Assembly (NCBI GenBank): GCA_947442905.1
Contig: CANEWV010000031.1
Span: forward strand, 1-9,988
DNA from: Chitinophagaceae bacterium
Lineage (GTDB): Bacteria; Bacteroidota; Bacteroidia; Chitinophagales; Chitinophagaceae
Length of the DNA: 9,988 bases
Reading direction: 5' to 3'
The position numbers and the translations under genes are program-made. A model generated the notes under the pieces. That model worked only from the letters and a program-made list of their open reading frames with translations. It had not been told where the DNA came from and searched no databases. This document shows positions 1-6,551 of this stretch, in pieces. How positions within the stretch are numbered: the stretch's first letter is position 1; each line of letters begins with the position of its first letter.

Positions 1-683
1 GAACGGTGTAGGCCATTTGCAGGCACCAACAAGAGTTTCATATTGCTATGTTGCCACTTTTTAAAAAGTGAAAAACCCTGTAAAAGCTCAATACTACTTG
101 CATTTTCCTGCGCCACCGCTAAAAAGTATTCGGTACCGCCAGCATGTGTACCCTTGTACATCTGCTGTAAATTGTAATCAATCGGATAAATTTCAGAAGA
201 AGGTGCAATAGAAACCCTTGCAATACTTTCTTTTTGAATGCCAAATTGTTCCTCCAATTGATGCGCCGCCAACGTTTCTACAACAAGCCACTGCTTTACC
301 TTTTGAACCGATTTTTTAAAAAAATAACGCTCAAATTTGGATAGGTTTCCCTCAAACAAACATATTTGAGGGATGCTAGTACGCGCCGAATACCTGCCGC
401 TCAATTGCAACCACAGAGCGGGTTGTAGAGGATTAAGCAGTTTGGGTGCCGTAACTTCGTACCAGATTTTTTCTGACACAAAACTAGTTCGGTCATATTT
501 TGTTTTTATCCAACTGCAATTAGGTGCACCTACAAAACTAGTAGGTTGTGCGGTGTCAGATAGTAATAAAAATTGATGCTCGGGATGCGCATGAATTTCG
601 CCCTCCAGCCATTTCCAAATGAAACGACCGATGCTTGAAAAATTGGTATCTCTGATACCCACTAAAGTGACTGCTATTTTCAT
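1..683 (-). CDS. Glycosyltransferase-like protein (GT4-type), 3' end outside window
   Basis: This reading frame opens with ATG at 683-681 and stays open for 227 codons to the left edge, so the protein is incomplete at its C-terminus. The N-terminus (MKIAVTLVGIRD) looks like the first beta strand of a GT-B glycosyltransferase. Residues about 185-222 (EYFLAVAQENASS, then LLQGFSLFKKWQ, then KLLLVPANG) resemble the linker and opening of the second Rossmann lobe of GT4 enzymes, where a 'YFLYVG...KN...LLxAFxxFK' pattern is usual. The glycine normally seen in that strand is not visible, and the catalytic E-x7-E region would lie outside the window. A role in polysaccharide or glycolipid sugar transfer is inferred. 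The donor sugar and acceptor cannot be told. It is divergent from the MerR gene, and a Bacteroidota-type -7 box lies just before its ATG, which supports this start. Confidence 0.6.
   Translation of the reverse strand, partial: MKIAVTLVGIRDTNFSSIGRFIWKWLEGEIHAHPEHQFLLLSDTAQPTSFVGAPNCSWIKTKYDRTSFVSEKIWYEVTAPKLLNPLQPALWLQLSGRYSARTSIPQICLFEGNLSKFERYFFKKSVQKVKQWLVVETLAAHQLEEQFGIQKESIARVSIAPSSEIYPIDYNLQQMYKGTHAGGTEYFLAVAQENASSIELLQGFSLFKKWQHSNMKLLLVPANGLHR
348..373. repeat. 9-bp inverted repeat with 8-base loop inside the glycosyltransferase gene
   Basis: TCCCTCAAA at 348-356 pairs perfectly with TTTGAGGGA at 365-373 around the loop CAAACATA. It lies in the coding region (about codons 104-112) and is not followed by a T-run on the coding strand. 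It may simply be a chance palindrome. Confidence 0.45.
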
Positions 684-689
684 GAATTG

Positions 690-697
690 CAAAGATA
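690..697 (-). promoter_or_regulatory. Bacteroidota-type -7 promoter box (TATCTTTG) for the glycosyltransferase gene
   Basis: Read on the minus strand, this is TATCTTTG, a full match to the TAnnTTTG -7 element used by the primary sigma factor of Bacteroidota. Only six bases (CAATTC) separate it from the ATG at 683. Transcription would therefore begin almost at the start codon, giving a leaderless or near-leaderless mRNA. No TTG-type -33 element is visible at the usual spacing; the nearest TTG on this strand is at 734-732, about 34 bases upstream, which is too far. Confidence 0.55.
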
Positions 698-764
698 CTT
701 ACATCTTTTCCACGGAGACACATTAGCGTGTCAAGAGGCTAAATACTTATCATACTTTTACAAC

Positions 765-1481
765 ATGCAACCTAAACTGCAACAGTTAGATTTATTTGGG
801 AATCCAGCACAAGACATTGGTGTGCCTAAAGAAAAAAAGAAAGCCAAGACCAAGCCATTGCCTGAAACATTACCTGAACCGGTTTCACTTGTGGAAACGC
901 CGGCTCCGGTTGTGCCTGCGGTTGTTGTAAGCGCTCCCGCACCGGTTGTTATAGAGACTACTCCGGTAGAAGTATATGCCTCTGAAACAAGTTTTGCTGA
1001 ACCAGTGGCAGCGAAATTTGCCAATGATGAACCTGAATATGTAGAAAGACCTAGACAGCCCCGCATCACCATTGAAAAGATAGCTGGTAAAAGAGGACGC
1101 AAATCCTACAGTGAAATAGATACCGAAATTGATTTAATAGAAATTCCGGACGAGAAAGTATTGTCTCAAAAATTATATTACACCATCAGCGAAGTAGCAA
1201 GTTGGTTTAAAGTAAACACTTCTTTACTGCGTTATTGGGAAAATGAATTTGATATTTTAAAGCCGCGCAAAACAAGAAAAGGTGACCGCTTATTTAGAGT
1301 AGAAGACATCAAAAATTTACAGATCATTTATTTTCTACTACGCCAAAAAAAGTATTCGATAGAAGGCGCAAGAACGTATTTGAAACAAAATAAATCGCAA
1401 GCCGATACACAGGCGCAGCTCGTTCAAACCTTAACAAAGTTTAAAACTTTTTTACTAGAATTAAAAGCTGGGCTAAACTAA
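765..1481 (+). CDS. MerR-family transcriptional regulator with long N-terminal linker
   Basis: The product has 238 residues from the ATG at 765. A TTG at 687 would add 26 residues (MQRYLHLF...), but they look non-coding and would overlap the promoter region of the divergent gene, so the ATG is preferred. Residues about 138-206 form a MerR winged helix-turn-helix: YYTISEVASWFKV, the LRYWE signature at 155-159, then DRLFRVEDI at 174-182. Residues 1-135 hold no recognisable domain. They comprise a QLDLF motif at 7-11, a lysine-rich patch (KEKKKAKTK), a proline/valine/alanine-rich stretch (about 35-70) and a basic GKRGRKS segment near 108-114. The end (206-238) is a short predicted helix, with no effector-binding domain and no metal-binding cysteines, so the signal sensed is unknown. 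A TACTTTTA at 753-760 is a near match to a -7 box and would make this mRNA leaderless; this is weak. Confidence 0.85.
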   Translation: MQPKLQQLDLFGNPAQDIGVPKEKKKAKTKPLPETLPEPVSLVETPAPVVPAVVVSAPAPVVIETTPVEVYASETSFAEPVAAKFANDEPEYVERPRQPRITIEKIAGKRGRKSYSEIDTEIDLIEIPDEKVLSQKLYYTISEVASWFKVNTSLLRYWENEFDILKPRKTRKGDRLFRVEDIKNLQIIYFLLRQKKYSIEGARTYLKQNKSQADTQAQLVQTLTKFKTFLLELKAGLN

Positions 1482-1510
1482 TATAGTATTTAGGACTGCT
1501 TTTGTAGGAC

Positions 1511-2587
1511 TTAAGATTGCTTCACCACAACGTCTGTACTTGAAGCTGCTAATTCAATTTTGTGGGATTCTAGTAGTTCAATCAGTGCCATATTAATTTT
1601 TTCTCGAAGCATTAAATAGTCTTCATATTCATCGGTGGCGGATGAAAAATATTCTATTATTACAATGTGCGCATGTTTTCCTGTATCATGTAAATAAACA
1701 TGAGCGCTATCAATTTTTTGTGTGTTTAAAAGCGCACGGATAGCATCTAACAAAGTAGTTAAGGAGGAAGCAGAAGCACTTAAAGAAAGTTCTAGTTGCA
1801 ATTCAGTTTTGCGCTGTGTTCGTAAACTAATATTGTCAACAATGGTGTCAACCATTTGTTTATTGGGAACAGAAATATATGTTTTCTCGTTGGTACGAAT
1901 ACGTGTGCTGCGTAGTCCAATTTTTTCTATAGTGCCCGTAAACCCATTTACTTTTACCTGCTCACCAACCGTAAAGGGCTTATCAAAAAAGATAATAAAG
2001 GAAGCTATCAAATTTTCCATACTCTCTCTCGTAGCAAGGGCTATAGCGGCGCCCACTAAACTTAAGCCCGTTAAAATATTGCCTATGTTTTTATTGAAAG
2101 AGAACTTTAACACAAGCAGCACCCCAATAATGATCAGAATTACTTTAAAAAAGTCTTTAAAGAAAATGATGAGCTGATTGTCTTGTTGGTCTTTGGTTAC
2201 ATTGGCGCGCTCTTCTAAAACGATCGCCATAAAATCAATGACACGAAGGCATAACCAAATAAACACCACTACCAGTGCGCCATTCATGAGCGCATCTAAC
2301 ATTTGCCTCGTATTTGTTTTATAAACAGTGAATTCAAAAGCAGCAGGAAACTTTAATTTATCAATGGCAATCATTGAGATGGTCAGTAATAAATAGGTGC
2401 CAAGGGGTTGCACCACTAAATCCAAAAAAGATTGTTTGGGTAAATTGTGCTTACTATTGGTGATTAGTTTAAAAAGCTTACTCGCTAAAAATTTAGAAAT
2501 AAGTTTTTTAAAAATCAATGTAATAAGTATGGTGCCTATAACTATAAGATAAGCCTGCACCGTATTATCTAATATTTTTAGTTCCAT
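1511..2587 (-). CDS. MscS-family small-conductance mechanosensitive channel
   Basis: This 358-residue inner-membrane protein should open under membrane tension and release solutes during osmotic downshock. Hydrophobic segments lie at about 9-27, 60-76, 101-119 and 146-162. A pore-lining helix follows at about 168-186 (IGNILTGLSLVGAAIALA). The next stretch carries the family hallmark: ESMENLIASF, then FFDKPFTVGEQVKVNGFTG, then ISVPNKQMVD, which is the beta domain of the MscS cytoplasmic vestibule. The remainder (about 258-350) fits the alpha/beta C-terminal domain. With around five membrane segments it is larger than E. coli MscS (286 residues, three segments). Its ATG lies ten bases inside the end of lpxH, so it is the last gene of the minus-strand cluster. 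It converges on the MerR gene with 29 bp between stops and no clear terminator hairpin. Confidence 0.9.
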   Translation of the reverse strand: MELKILDNTVQAYLIVIGTILITLIFKKLISKFLASKLFKLITNSKHNLPKQSFLDLVVQPLGTYLLLTISMIAIDKLKFPAAFEFTVYKTNTRQMLDALMNGALVVVFIWLCLRVIDFMAIVLEERANVTKDQQDNQLIIFFKDFFKVILIIIGVLLVLKFSFNKNIGNILTGLSLVGAAIALATRESMENLIASFIIFFDKPFTVGEQVKVNGFTGTIEKIGLRSTRIRTNEKTYISVPNKQMVDTIVDNISLRTQRKTELQLELSLSASASSLTTLLDAIRALLNTQKIDSAHVYLHDTGKHAHIVIIEYFSSATDEYEDYLMLREKINMALIELLESHKIELAASSTDVVVKQS

Positions 2588-3348
2588 ATATCAATTTCCA
2601 TTTTTTCGCCATCAAAACTAGCGTACGTGAAATTATGAATCCAGTCGCCTAAATTAATATAATGACTGTTTCCAATCGTTAAATCAAGTGGAAAATGTCG
2701 ATGACCAAAAATCAAATAATCGTAATGCTTTTTTTGTAAAATTTCTTTGCTGTAACAAATAAGCCATTCGTTTTCTTCGCCTAAAAACTGTGCATCTGCA
2801 TTACCAGTTTTGGCCCTGCTTTTACGGCTAAAATAATTGGCAAGTGCAATACCCGCATCTGGATGCATCCACTTAAACAACCATTTACAAAAAGGATTGG
2901 TAAATATTTTTTTGATAAACTTATATCCAGCGTCGCCAGGACCTAAACCATCGCCATGCGCGATATAACAGTCTTTATTGTTAAACTTAAATGCTTGTGG
3001 CGCATGGTATACTTTACAGCCTAGTTCATTTTCAAAATAACCACGCATCCATAAGTCATGATTGCCAGTAAACACATGTACCGGAATCCCTTTATCGGTG
3101 AGTTTAGCGATTTGCCCAAGTAAGCGTACAAAACCTTTGGGCACGACATGATCGTACTCAAACCAAAAGTCAAATATATCGCCCACAATAAAAACAGCTG
3201 CTGCGCTATCCTCTATAGATTGTAAAAAGGCAACTACTTTTTTTTCACGCTCCAAACTAGCACTGTAATTAGGTGCCCCCAAATGAAAATCGGAGAGCAA
3301 ATAAATTTTACGGCTGGAAGATGCATGAATAGTAGCTGTCATGTGCAT
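2578..3348 (-). CDS. lpxH: UDP-2,3-diacylglucosamine diphosphatase (LpxH-type metallophosphoesterase)
   Basis: The 256-residue product is a calcineurin-like metallophosphoesterase of the LpxH group, which hydrolyses UDP-2,3-diacylglucosamine to lipid X and UMP in lipid A synthesis on the cytoplasmic side of the inner membrane. Metal-binding motifs appear in order: SDFHLG (19-24), GDIFDFW (56-62), GNHD (95-98), HGDG (131-134) and GHRH (215-218). A GPGD segment, then NPFCKWLFKWMHPD and NYFSRKSRAK, match the Bacteroidota form I know as LpxH. The ATG at 3348 overlaps the stop of the LUD gene as TAATG. A second ATG at 3342 is equally possible and changes only two residues. LpxH and related phosphoesterases (LpxG, YbbF-like) share these motifs, so the substrate assignment is by family resemblance. 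Confidence 0.85.
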   Translation of the reverse strand: MHMTATIHASSSRKIYLLSDFHLGAPNYSASLEREKKVVAFLQSIEDSAAAVFIVGDIFDFWFEYDHVVPKGFVRLLGQIAKLTDKGIPVHVFTGNHDLWMRGYFENELGCKVYHAPQAFKFNNKDCYIAHGDGLGPGDAGYKFIKKIFTNPFCKWLFKWMHPDAGIALANYFSRKSRAKTGNADAQFLGEENEWLICYSKEILQKKHYDYLIFGHRHFPLDLTIGNSHYINLGDWIHNFTYASFDGEKMEIDIWN

Positions 3349-3986
3349 TATTTATTTCTGTCTACTAAAAAACAGTACACTTCTTTGGGACCATGCACGC
3401 CTACTACGAGTGTTTTTTCAATATCCGCAGTTCTACTAGGACCACTCGCAAGCGTAATTAATGAAGGCAACTGATTGCCATAATGTTTGGTAATAGCTTG
3501 TAAACCATCTGAAATATCATATACCACTTGATCGGTGTAAGCGATACAAATATGAATAGGCGCATACACACTCACAGTTCTACCACTCTCTTGTCCAGCA
3601 GAAAGTATCATACTTCCGGTTCTGGCAATTAAATGATCGCAACTTGTAATAGCTGCATCACAATATTCTAAATCTTCAGATTGCATGCCACCAAAGCCTG
3701 CTTTGGTTAGCATTTCAATTAATGCATTTTCGCGGCAATAGGTTTGCTTCCAATTGCGCTGAATAAAAAGCATACTTAACTGCGATGCGAGTTCTTTTTC
3801 ACTAGCACAAAATGCAAACTTGCCTTGCAATCCAGAAAAGTTTTCGGCAAACAATACCGAAAGGTCTTCTTTGGTAGTTGGGTATGTTGTTGAAACCGAA
3901 TCAACCGCCGAAAATGGCACAGGCACTGGCTTCGCCAGTGCCTGTTTTATCTTTTGTAATATATTTTCTCTTGCGCTTTTAGCCAT
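3348..3986 (-). CDS. LUD-domain protein (LutC-like)
   Basis: The product is 212 residues from the ATG at 3986. The frame is open further upstream (to 4097), but that part lies inside ftsH and gives a glutamine/lysine-rich nonsense peptide. The N-terminus (MAKSARENILQKIKQALAK) is the helix usual in LutC-like proteins. The LUD core follows: DHLIARTGSMILSAG (117-130), TVSVYAPIHICIA (138-149), TLASGPSRTADIEKTLVVG (178-196) and GVHGPKEVYCFLVD (196-209). LutC is a component of the LutABC iron-sulphur lactate dehydrogenase, but no lutA or lutB lies nearby, so a role in lactate oxidation cannot be assumed. The gene starts 10 bp after the ftsH stop and shares a TAATG with lpxH, so translation is probably coupled. 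A strong hairpin sits within codons 15-23 and is listed separately. Confidence 0.8.
   Translation of the reverse strand: MAKSARENILQKIKQALAKPVPVPFSAVDSVSTTYPTTKEDLSVLFAENFSGLQGKFAFCASEKELASQLSMLFIQRNWKQTYCRENALIEMLTKAGFGGMQSEDLEYCDAAITSCDHLIARTGSMILSAGQESGRTVSVYAPIHICIAYTDQVVYDISDGLQAITKHYGNQLPSLITLASGPSRTADIEKTLVVGVHGPKEVYCFLVDRNK
3919..3945. repeat. Perfect 12-bp inverted repeat with 3-base loop, inside the LUD gene
   Basis: Positions 3919-3930 (ACAGGCACTGGC) pair perfectly with 3934-3945, leaving the loop TTC on the plus strand and GAA on the minus (mRNA) strand. The stem is GC-rich within an AT-rich region. On the mRNA it spans bases 42-68 of the LUD gene (codons 15-23, QALAKPVPV) and closes with GC-GAA-GC, a sequence known in DNA as an unusually stable mini-hairpin. 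On the plus strand it is followed by TTTTATCTTTT and so looks like an intrinsic terminator, though no plus-strand gene ends there. Confidence 0.8.
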
Positions 3987-3996
3987 CCTTCTACTA

Positions 3997-6066
3997 TTAA
4001 ATAGATTCTTCTGTTGATGTTTGATCGTCTGACGCAGCAGGTGCTTCTGGTGCAGCAGCTTCTGGTGCAGTTTGTTCAATTGCAACTTCTGGCACAACTT
4101 CTACTTCTACTACCTTTTTTTCTTCGAAAGGTCTTTTGCCAATTAAAATTTCTACATCAGATTTATGCAAGACTTCTTTTGCAAGTAATTCTTTTGCTAA
4201 AATTTCAACGGCTTCTTTTTTATCACGAAGTAGTTGAAGTGTACGCTGGTATGCTTCTTCAATAATGCCACGCACTTCATGATCAATAATTTTTCCGGTT
4301 TCTTCGCTGTATGGTTTGGTAAACGTATTTTCTTGCGAAGGATCATAGTAACTCACGTTACCTACTTTACTATTCATACCGTATGCAGTAACCATGCTGT
4401 AAGCAATACGCGTAATTTGTTGTAAGTCGTTGGATGCACCCGTAGAAATTTTTCCAAAAAATATTTCTTCTGCAGCTCTACCACCAAGTGTCATACAAAT
4501 TTGATCCATTAACTGATCTGTGTTGTATAAGTACTGCTCGGTTGGTGTGTACTGTGCATATCCAAGTGCTGCCGTACCACGAGGCACAATCGTTACTTTT
4601 AAAAGCGGATACGCATGTTCTAAAAACCAACCACAAACGGCGTGACCTGCTTCGTGGTAAGCAATAATAGATTTTTCGTGCGGTGCTATAATTTTATTTT
4701 TCTTTTCAAGACCACCAATAACACGGTCAATGGCATCTTGGAAGTCAATCATTTCTACCGACTCTTTTCCTTTTCTAGCAGCAATTAATGCGGCTTCGTT
4801 ACAAACGTTTGCGATATCAGCACCTGCAAATCCAGGTGTTTGTTCTGCTAGTTTATGTAAATCAAGTGCTTCAGAAATTTTAATGGGCTCAAGGTGCACT
4901 TTAAATATTTCTTCTCTTCCTTTTACATCTGGTTTGTCAATTGAAATTTGACGATCAAAACGTCCTGGTCTTAATAGGGCGCTATCTAATACGTCAGGGC
5001 GGTTGGTAGCAGCCAAAATAATAATGCCCGTGTCGCCACCAAAACCATCCATCTCAACAAGTAGTTGGTTTAAAGTATTTTCACGCTCATCGTTACTCAT
5101 CATGGCATTTTTACCACGTGCTCTTCCTATCGCATCAATTTCATCTATAAAAATTATACAAGGCGCTTTTTCTCTTGCTTGTTTGAATAAATCACGCACA
5201 CGGCTTGCACCCACACCCACAAACATTTCAACAAAATCAGATCCACTTAAACTAAAGAATGGAACCTGCGCTTCACCAGCCATTGCTTTTGCAAGTAAGG
5301 TTTTACCAGTACCCGGAGGGCCTACTAGTAGTGCACCTTTTGGAATTTTACCGCCAAGTGCTGTGTATTTTTTTGGATTTTTTAGGAAGTCAACAATCTC
5401 CATCACTTCCACTTTTGCTTCATCAAGTCCAGCAACGTCTCCAAAATTGATATTTACTTTAGCGCCTTTATCAAATAAAGTAGCTTTTGATTTTCCAATA
5501 TTAAAAATTCCGCCAGCGCCACCGCCAGGACCACCAGCACCGCCACCCATTTTACGCATAAGTAGTAACCAAACCACTACAATAATTACAAGCGTAAAAA
5601 TGGATTGAAGTACGCCGCCCATCCAATCTGCAGCTTTTACAATATCTCTTTTAACTTCTGGTAACTGATGTTGCTCTGTAAATTTTTGAAGATTTTCATC
5701 AAAAGATTTCCAATCCAACACTTCGAAAACAAATAAAGGTGCGCCCTTTACTTTTTCTTTAGGCAACACCACGCCAAATTTTTTAACGTAGAATTCTTTT
5801 TTGAGACTATCGCCGTTAATGTAAACCTGCACTTCATCTTTGTTTTTTACAAAATCAAGTTTGGTTACATCGCCTGCTAATAGCATTTGTTGTTTGAACT
5901 CCTGCTCCGTTGTCTTTTTTAACTCCGGCGAAAAGTTCATGATTTGAGAAACTAATAAACCAACAATCACAACGCCATAAATCCAATAGATATTGAACTT
6001 AGGACCTTTCTTGCCGCCTTTTCCTTTCTCCTGAAAATTAAATTTTGGTTGCTTCTCTTCTGACAT
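3997..6066 (-). CDS. ftsH: ATP-dependent zinc metalloprotease FtsH
   Basis: The product is 689 residues from the ATG at 6066. An upstream ATG at 6105 would extend it into rsfS with MMLYHKSTNN..., so the [11 protein letters not shown] start is chosen. FtsH is a membrane-anchored hexameric AAA+ protease that degrades damaged membrane proteins and some short-lived regulators. Membrane segments lie at about 25-43 and 152-170 around a periplasmic domain. A glycine-rich linker (174-186) follows. The AAA module has Walker A GPPGTGKT (249-256), pore loop MFVGVG (281-286), Walker B IIFIDEID (304-311) and arginine-finger region RPGRFDR (366-372). The zinc site is HEAGH (471-475) with a third ligand probably Asp547 in SNDLQQ. 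Residues after about 648 form an acidic, Ala/Pro/Glu-rich tail with a small DNA repeat. All key residues are present. The gene lies 10 bp after rsfS and 10 bp before the LUD gene. Confidence 0.97.
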   Translation of the reverse strand: MSEEKQPKFNFQEKGKGGKKGPKFNIYWIYGVVIVGLLVSQIMNFSPELKKTTEQEFKQQMLLAGDVTKLDFVKNKDEVQVYINGDSLKKEFYVKKFGVVLPKEKVKGAPLFVFEVLDWKSFDENLQKFTEQHQLPEVKRDIVKAADWMGGVLQSIFTLVIIVVVWLLLMRKMGGGAGGPGGGAGGIFNIGKSKATLFDKGAKVNINFGDVAGLDEAKVEVMEIVDFLKNPKKYTALGGKIPKGALLVGPPGTGKTLLAKAMAGEAQVPFFSLSGSDFVEMFVGVGASRVRDLFKQAREKAPCIIFIDEIDAIGRARGKNAMMSNDERENTLNQLLVEMDGFGGDTGIIILAATNRPDVLDSALLRPGRFDRQISIDKPDVKGREEIFKVHLEPIKISEALDLHKLAEQTPGFAGADIANVCNEAALIAARKGKESVEMIDFQDAIDRVIGGLEKKNKIIAPHEKSIIAYHEAGHAVCGWFLEHAYPLLKVTIVPRGTAALGYAQYTPTEQYLYNTDQLMDQICMTLGGRAAEEIFFGKISTGASNDLQQITRIAYSMVTAYGMNSKVGNVSYYDPSQENTFTKPYSEETGKIIDHEVRGIIEEAYQRTLQLLRDKKEAVEILAKELLAKEVLHKSDVEILIGKRPFEEKKVVEVEVVPEVAIEQTAPEAAAPEAPAASDDQTSTEESI
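4043..4070. repeat. Short tandem repeat encoding the FtsH C-terminal tail
   Basis: GCTTCTGGTGCAG occurs at 4043-4055 and again at 4058-4070, a 15-base period that keeps the reading frame. On the coding strand it gives the APEA/APEAP repeats of the FtsH tail. It lies beyond the protease domain, so length changes from slippage would probably be tolerated. Confidence 0.7.
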
Positions 6067-6076
6067 ATACTTTCTA

Positions 6077-6481
6077 TTATTCGTGGATTTGTGATACAGC
6101 ATCACTCCACATTTCTTCTAATTTATAAAATTCTCTTGCCTCAGGATGCATCACGTGCACTACTACATTCACATAATCAATGATCACCCATTGCAATGCT
6201 TTACGTCCTTCGTGTTTATATGGATTTTCGCCACATACCTGTTTTACCTCATCTTCGATGTGGTCAGCAATAGCACGCACTTGTGTGGTACTGGATGCTT
6301 GGCATACAATAAAAAAGTCGGCAGCAGCTTCTTCAATTTTGCGTAAATCTAAACTTACAACATGCTCACCTTTTTTATCTAAAATGGCATTAATGATGGT
6401 CTTGAGAATTTTAGAGCTCTTGGTTAATCGGGTAATCGTACTTTTTGGTCGATTTTTTAATACAGAAAGGGGTTCCAACAA
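6077..6481 (-). CDS. rsfS: Ribosomal silencing factor RsfS
   Basis: The 134-residue product belongs to the RsfS (DUF143/Iojap) family. RsfS binds ribosomal protein uL14 on the 50S subunit and blocks subunit joining when nutrients are short. The core spans about 25-127: KTIINAILDKKGEHVVSLDL (27-46), ADFFIVCQASS (54-64), VRAIADHIED (68-77), GRKALQWVIIDYVNVVVHVM (92-111) and EAREFYKLEEMWSDA (114-128). The first ~22 residues (LSVLKNRPKSTITRLTKSSK) are a basic extension of the kind I associate with Bacteroidota members. No ATG exists between the upstream in-frame stop (TAA at about 6491) and the core. The start is therefore probably TTG at 6481, or the adjacent TTG at 6478. It is the first gene of the cluster leading to ftsH. 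Confidence 0.92.
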   Translation of the reverse strand: MLEPLSVLKNRPKSTITRLTKSSKILKTIINAILDKKGEHVVSLDLRKIEEAAADFFIVCQASSTTQVRAIADHIEDEVKQVCGENPYKHEGRKALQWVIIDYVNVVVHVMHPEAREFYKLEEMWSDAVSQIHE

Positions 6482-6551
6482 TACAGTTATTTAGTGATTA
6501 ATAATTTGATTTAGACGTAGCTCTTGTAACTTCGTCAAAAATACTAATTCT
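6482..6551. promoter_or_regulatory. Divergent spacer between rsfS and birA, presumed to hold both promoters
   Basis: This 70-bp AT-rich stretch must carry the start signals for the rsfS-ftsH cluster (minus) and birA-selD (plus). No full TAnnTTTG box was found on either strand. ATTCTTTG at 6547-6554 is the closest, but it overlaps the birA start codon and misses the leading TA. There is no Shine-Dalgarno sequence before either gene. The assignment rests on gene arrangement rather than on a motif. Confidence 0.4.

Noticed and set aside
373..576. 67-codon frame on the plus strand in the left 700 bases
   Set aside because: The minus-strand frame is open for the full 683 bases from a promoter-supported ATG and reads as a glycosyltransferase, so this frame is a shadow.
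758..1102. 114-codon frame on the minus strand over the MerR linker region
   Set aside because: It is T/G/S/A-rich low complexity arising from the Pro/Val/Ala repeats of the MerR gene, and it has no start signal.
1491..1511. Direct repeat TAGGACT (1491-1497 and 1505-1511) between the MerR and mscS-like stops, considered as a terminator or operator
   Set aside because: It is a direct repeat, not an inverted one, is only 7 bases long, and lies after both genes. A chance match is likely.
1722..2177. 151-codon open frame on the plus strand opposite the mscS-like gene
   Set aside because: It is antisense to the most conserved part of the channel and has no domain-like pattern.
5003..5608. 201-codon open frame on the plus strand opposite ftsH
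   Set aside because: It lies wholly antisense to the conserved AAA domain of ftsH. The peptide is low-complexity (S, P, A rich) with no recognisable domain, a typical shadow of a constrained gene.
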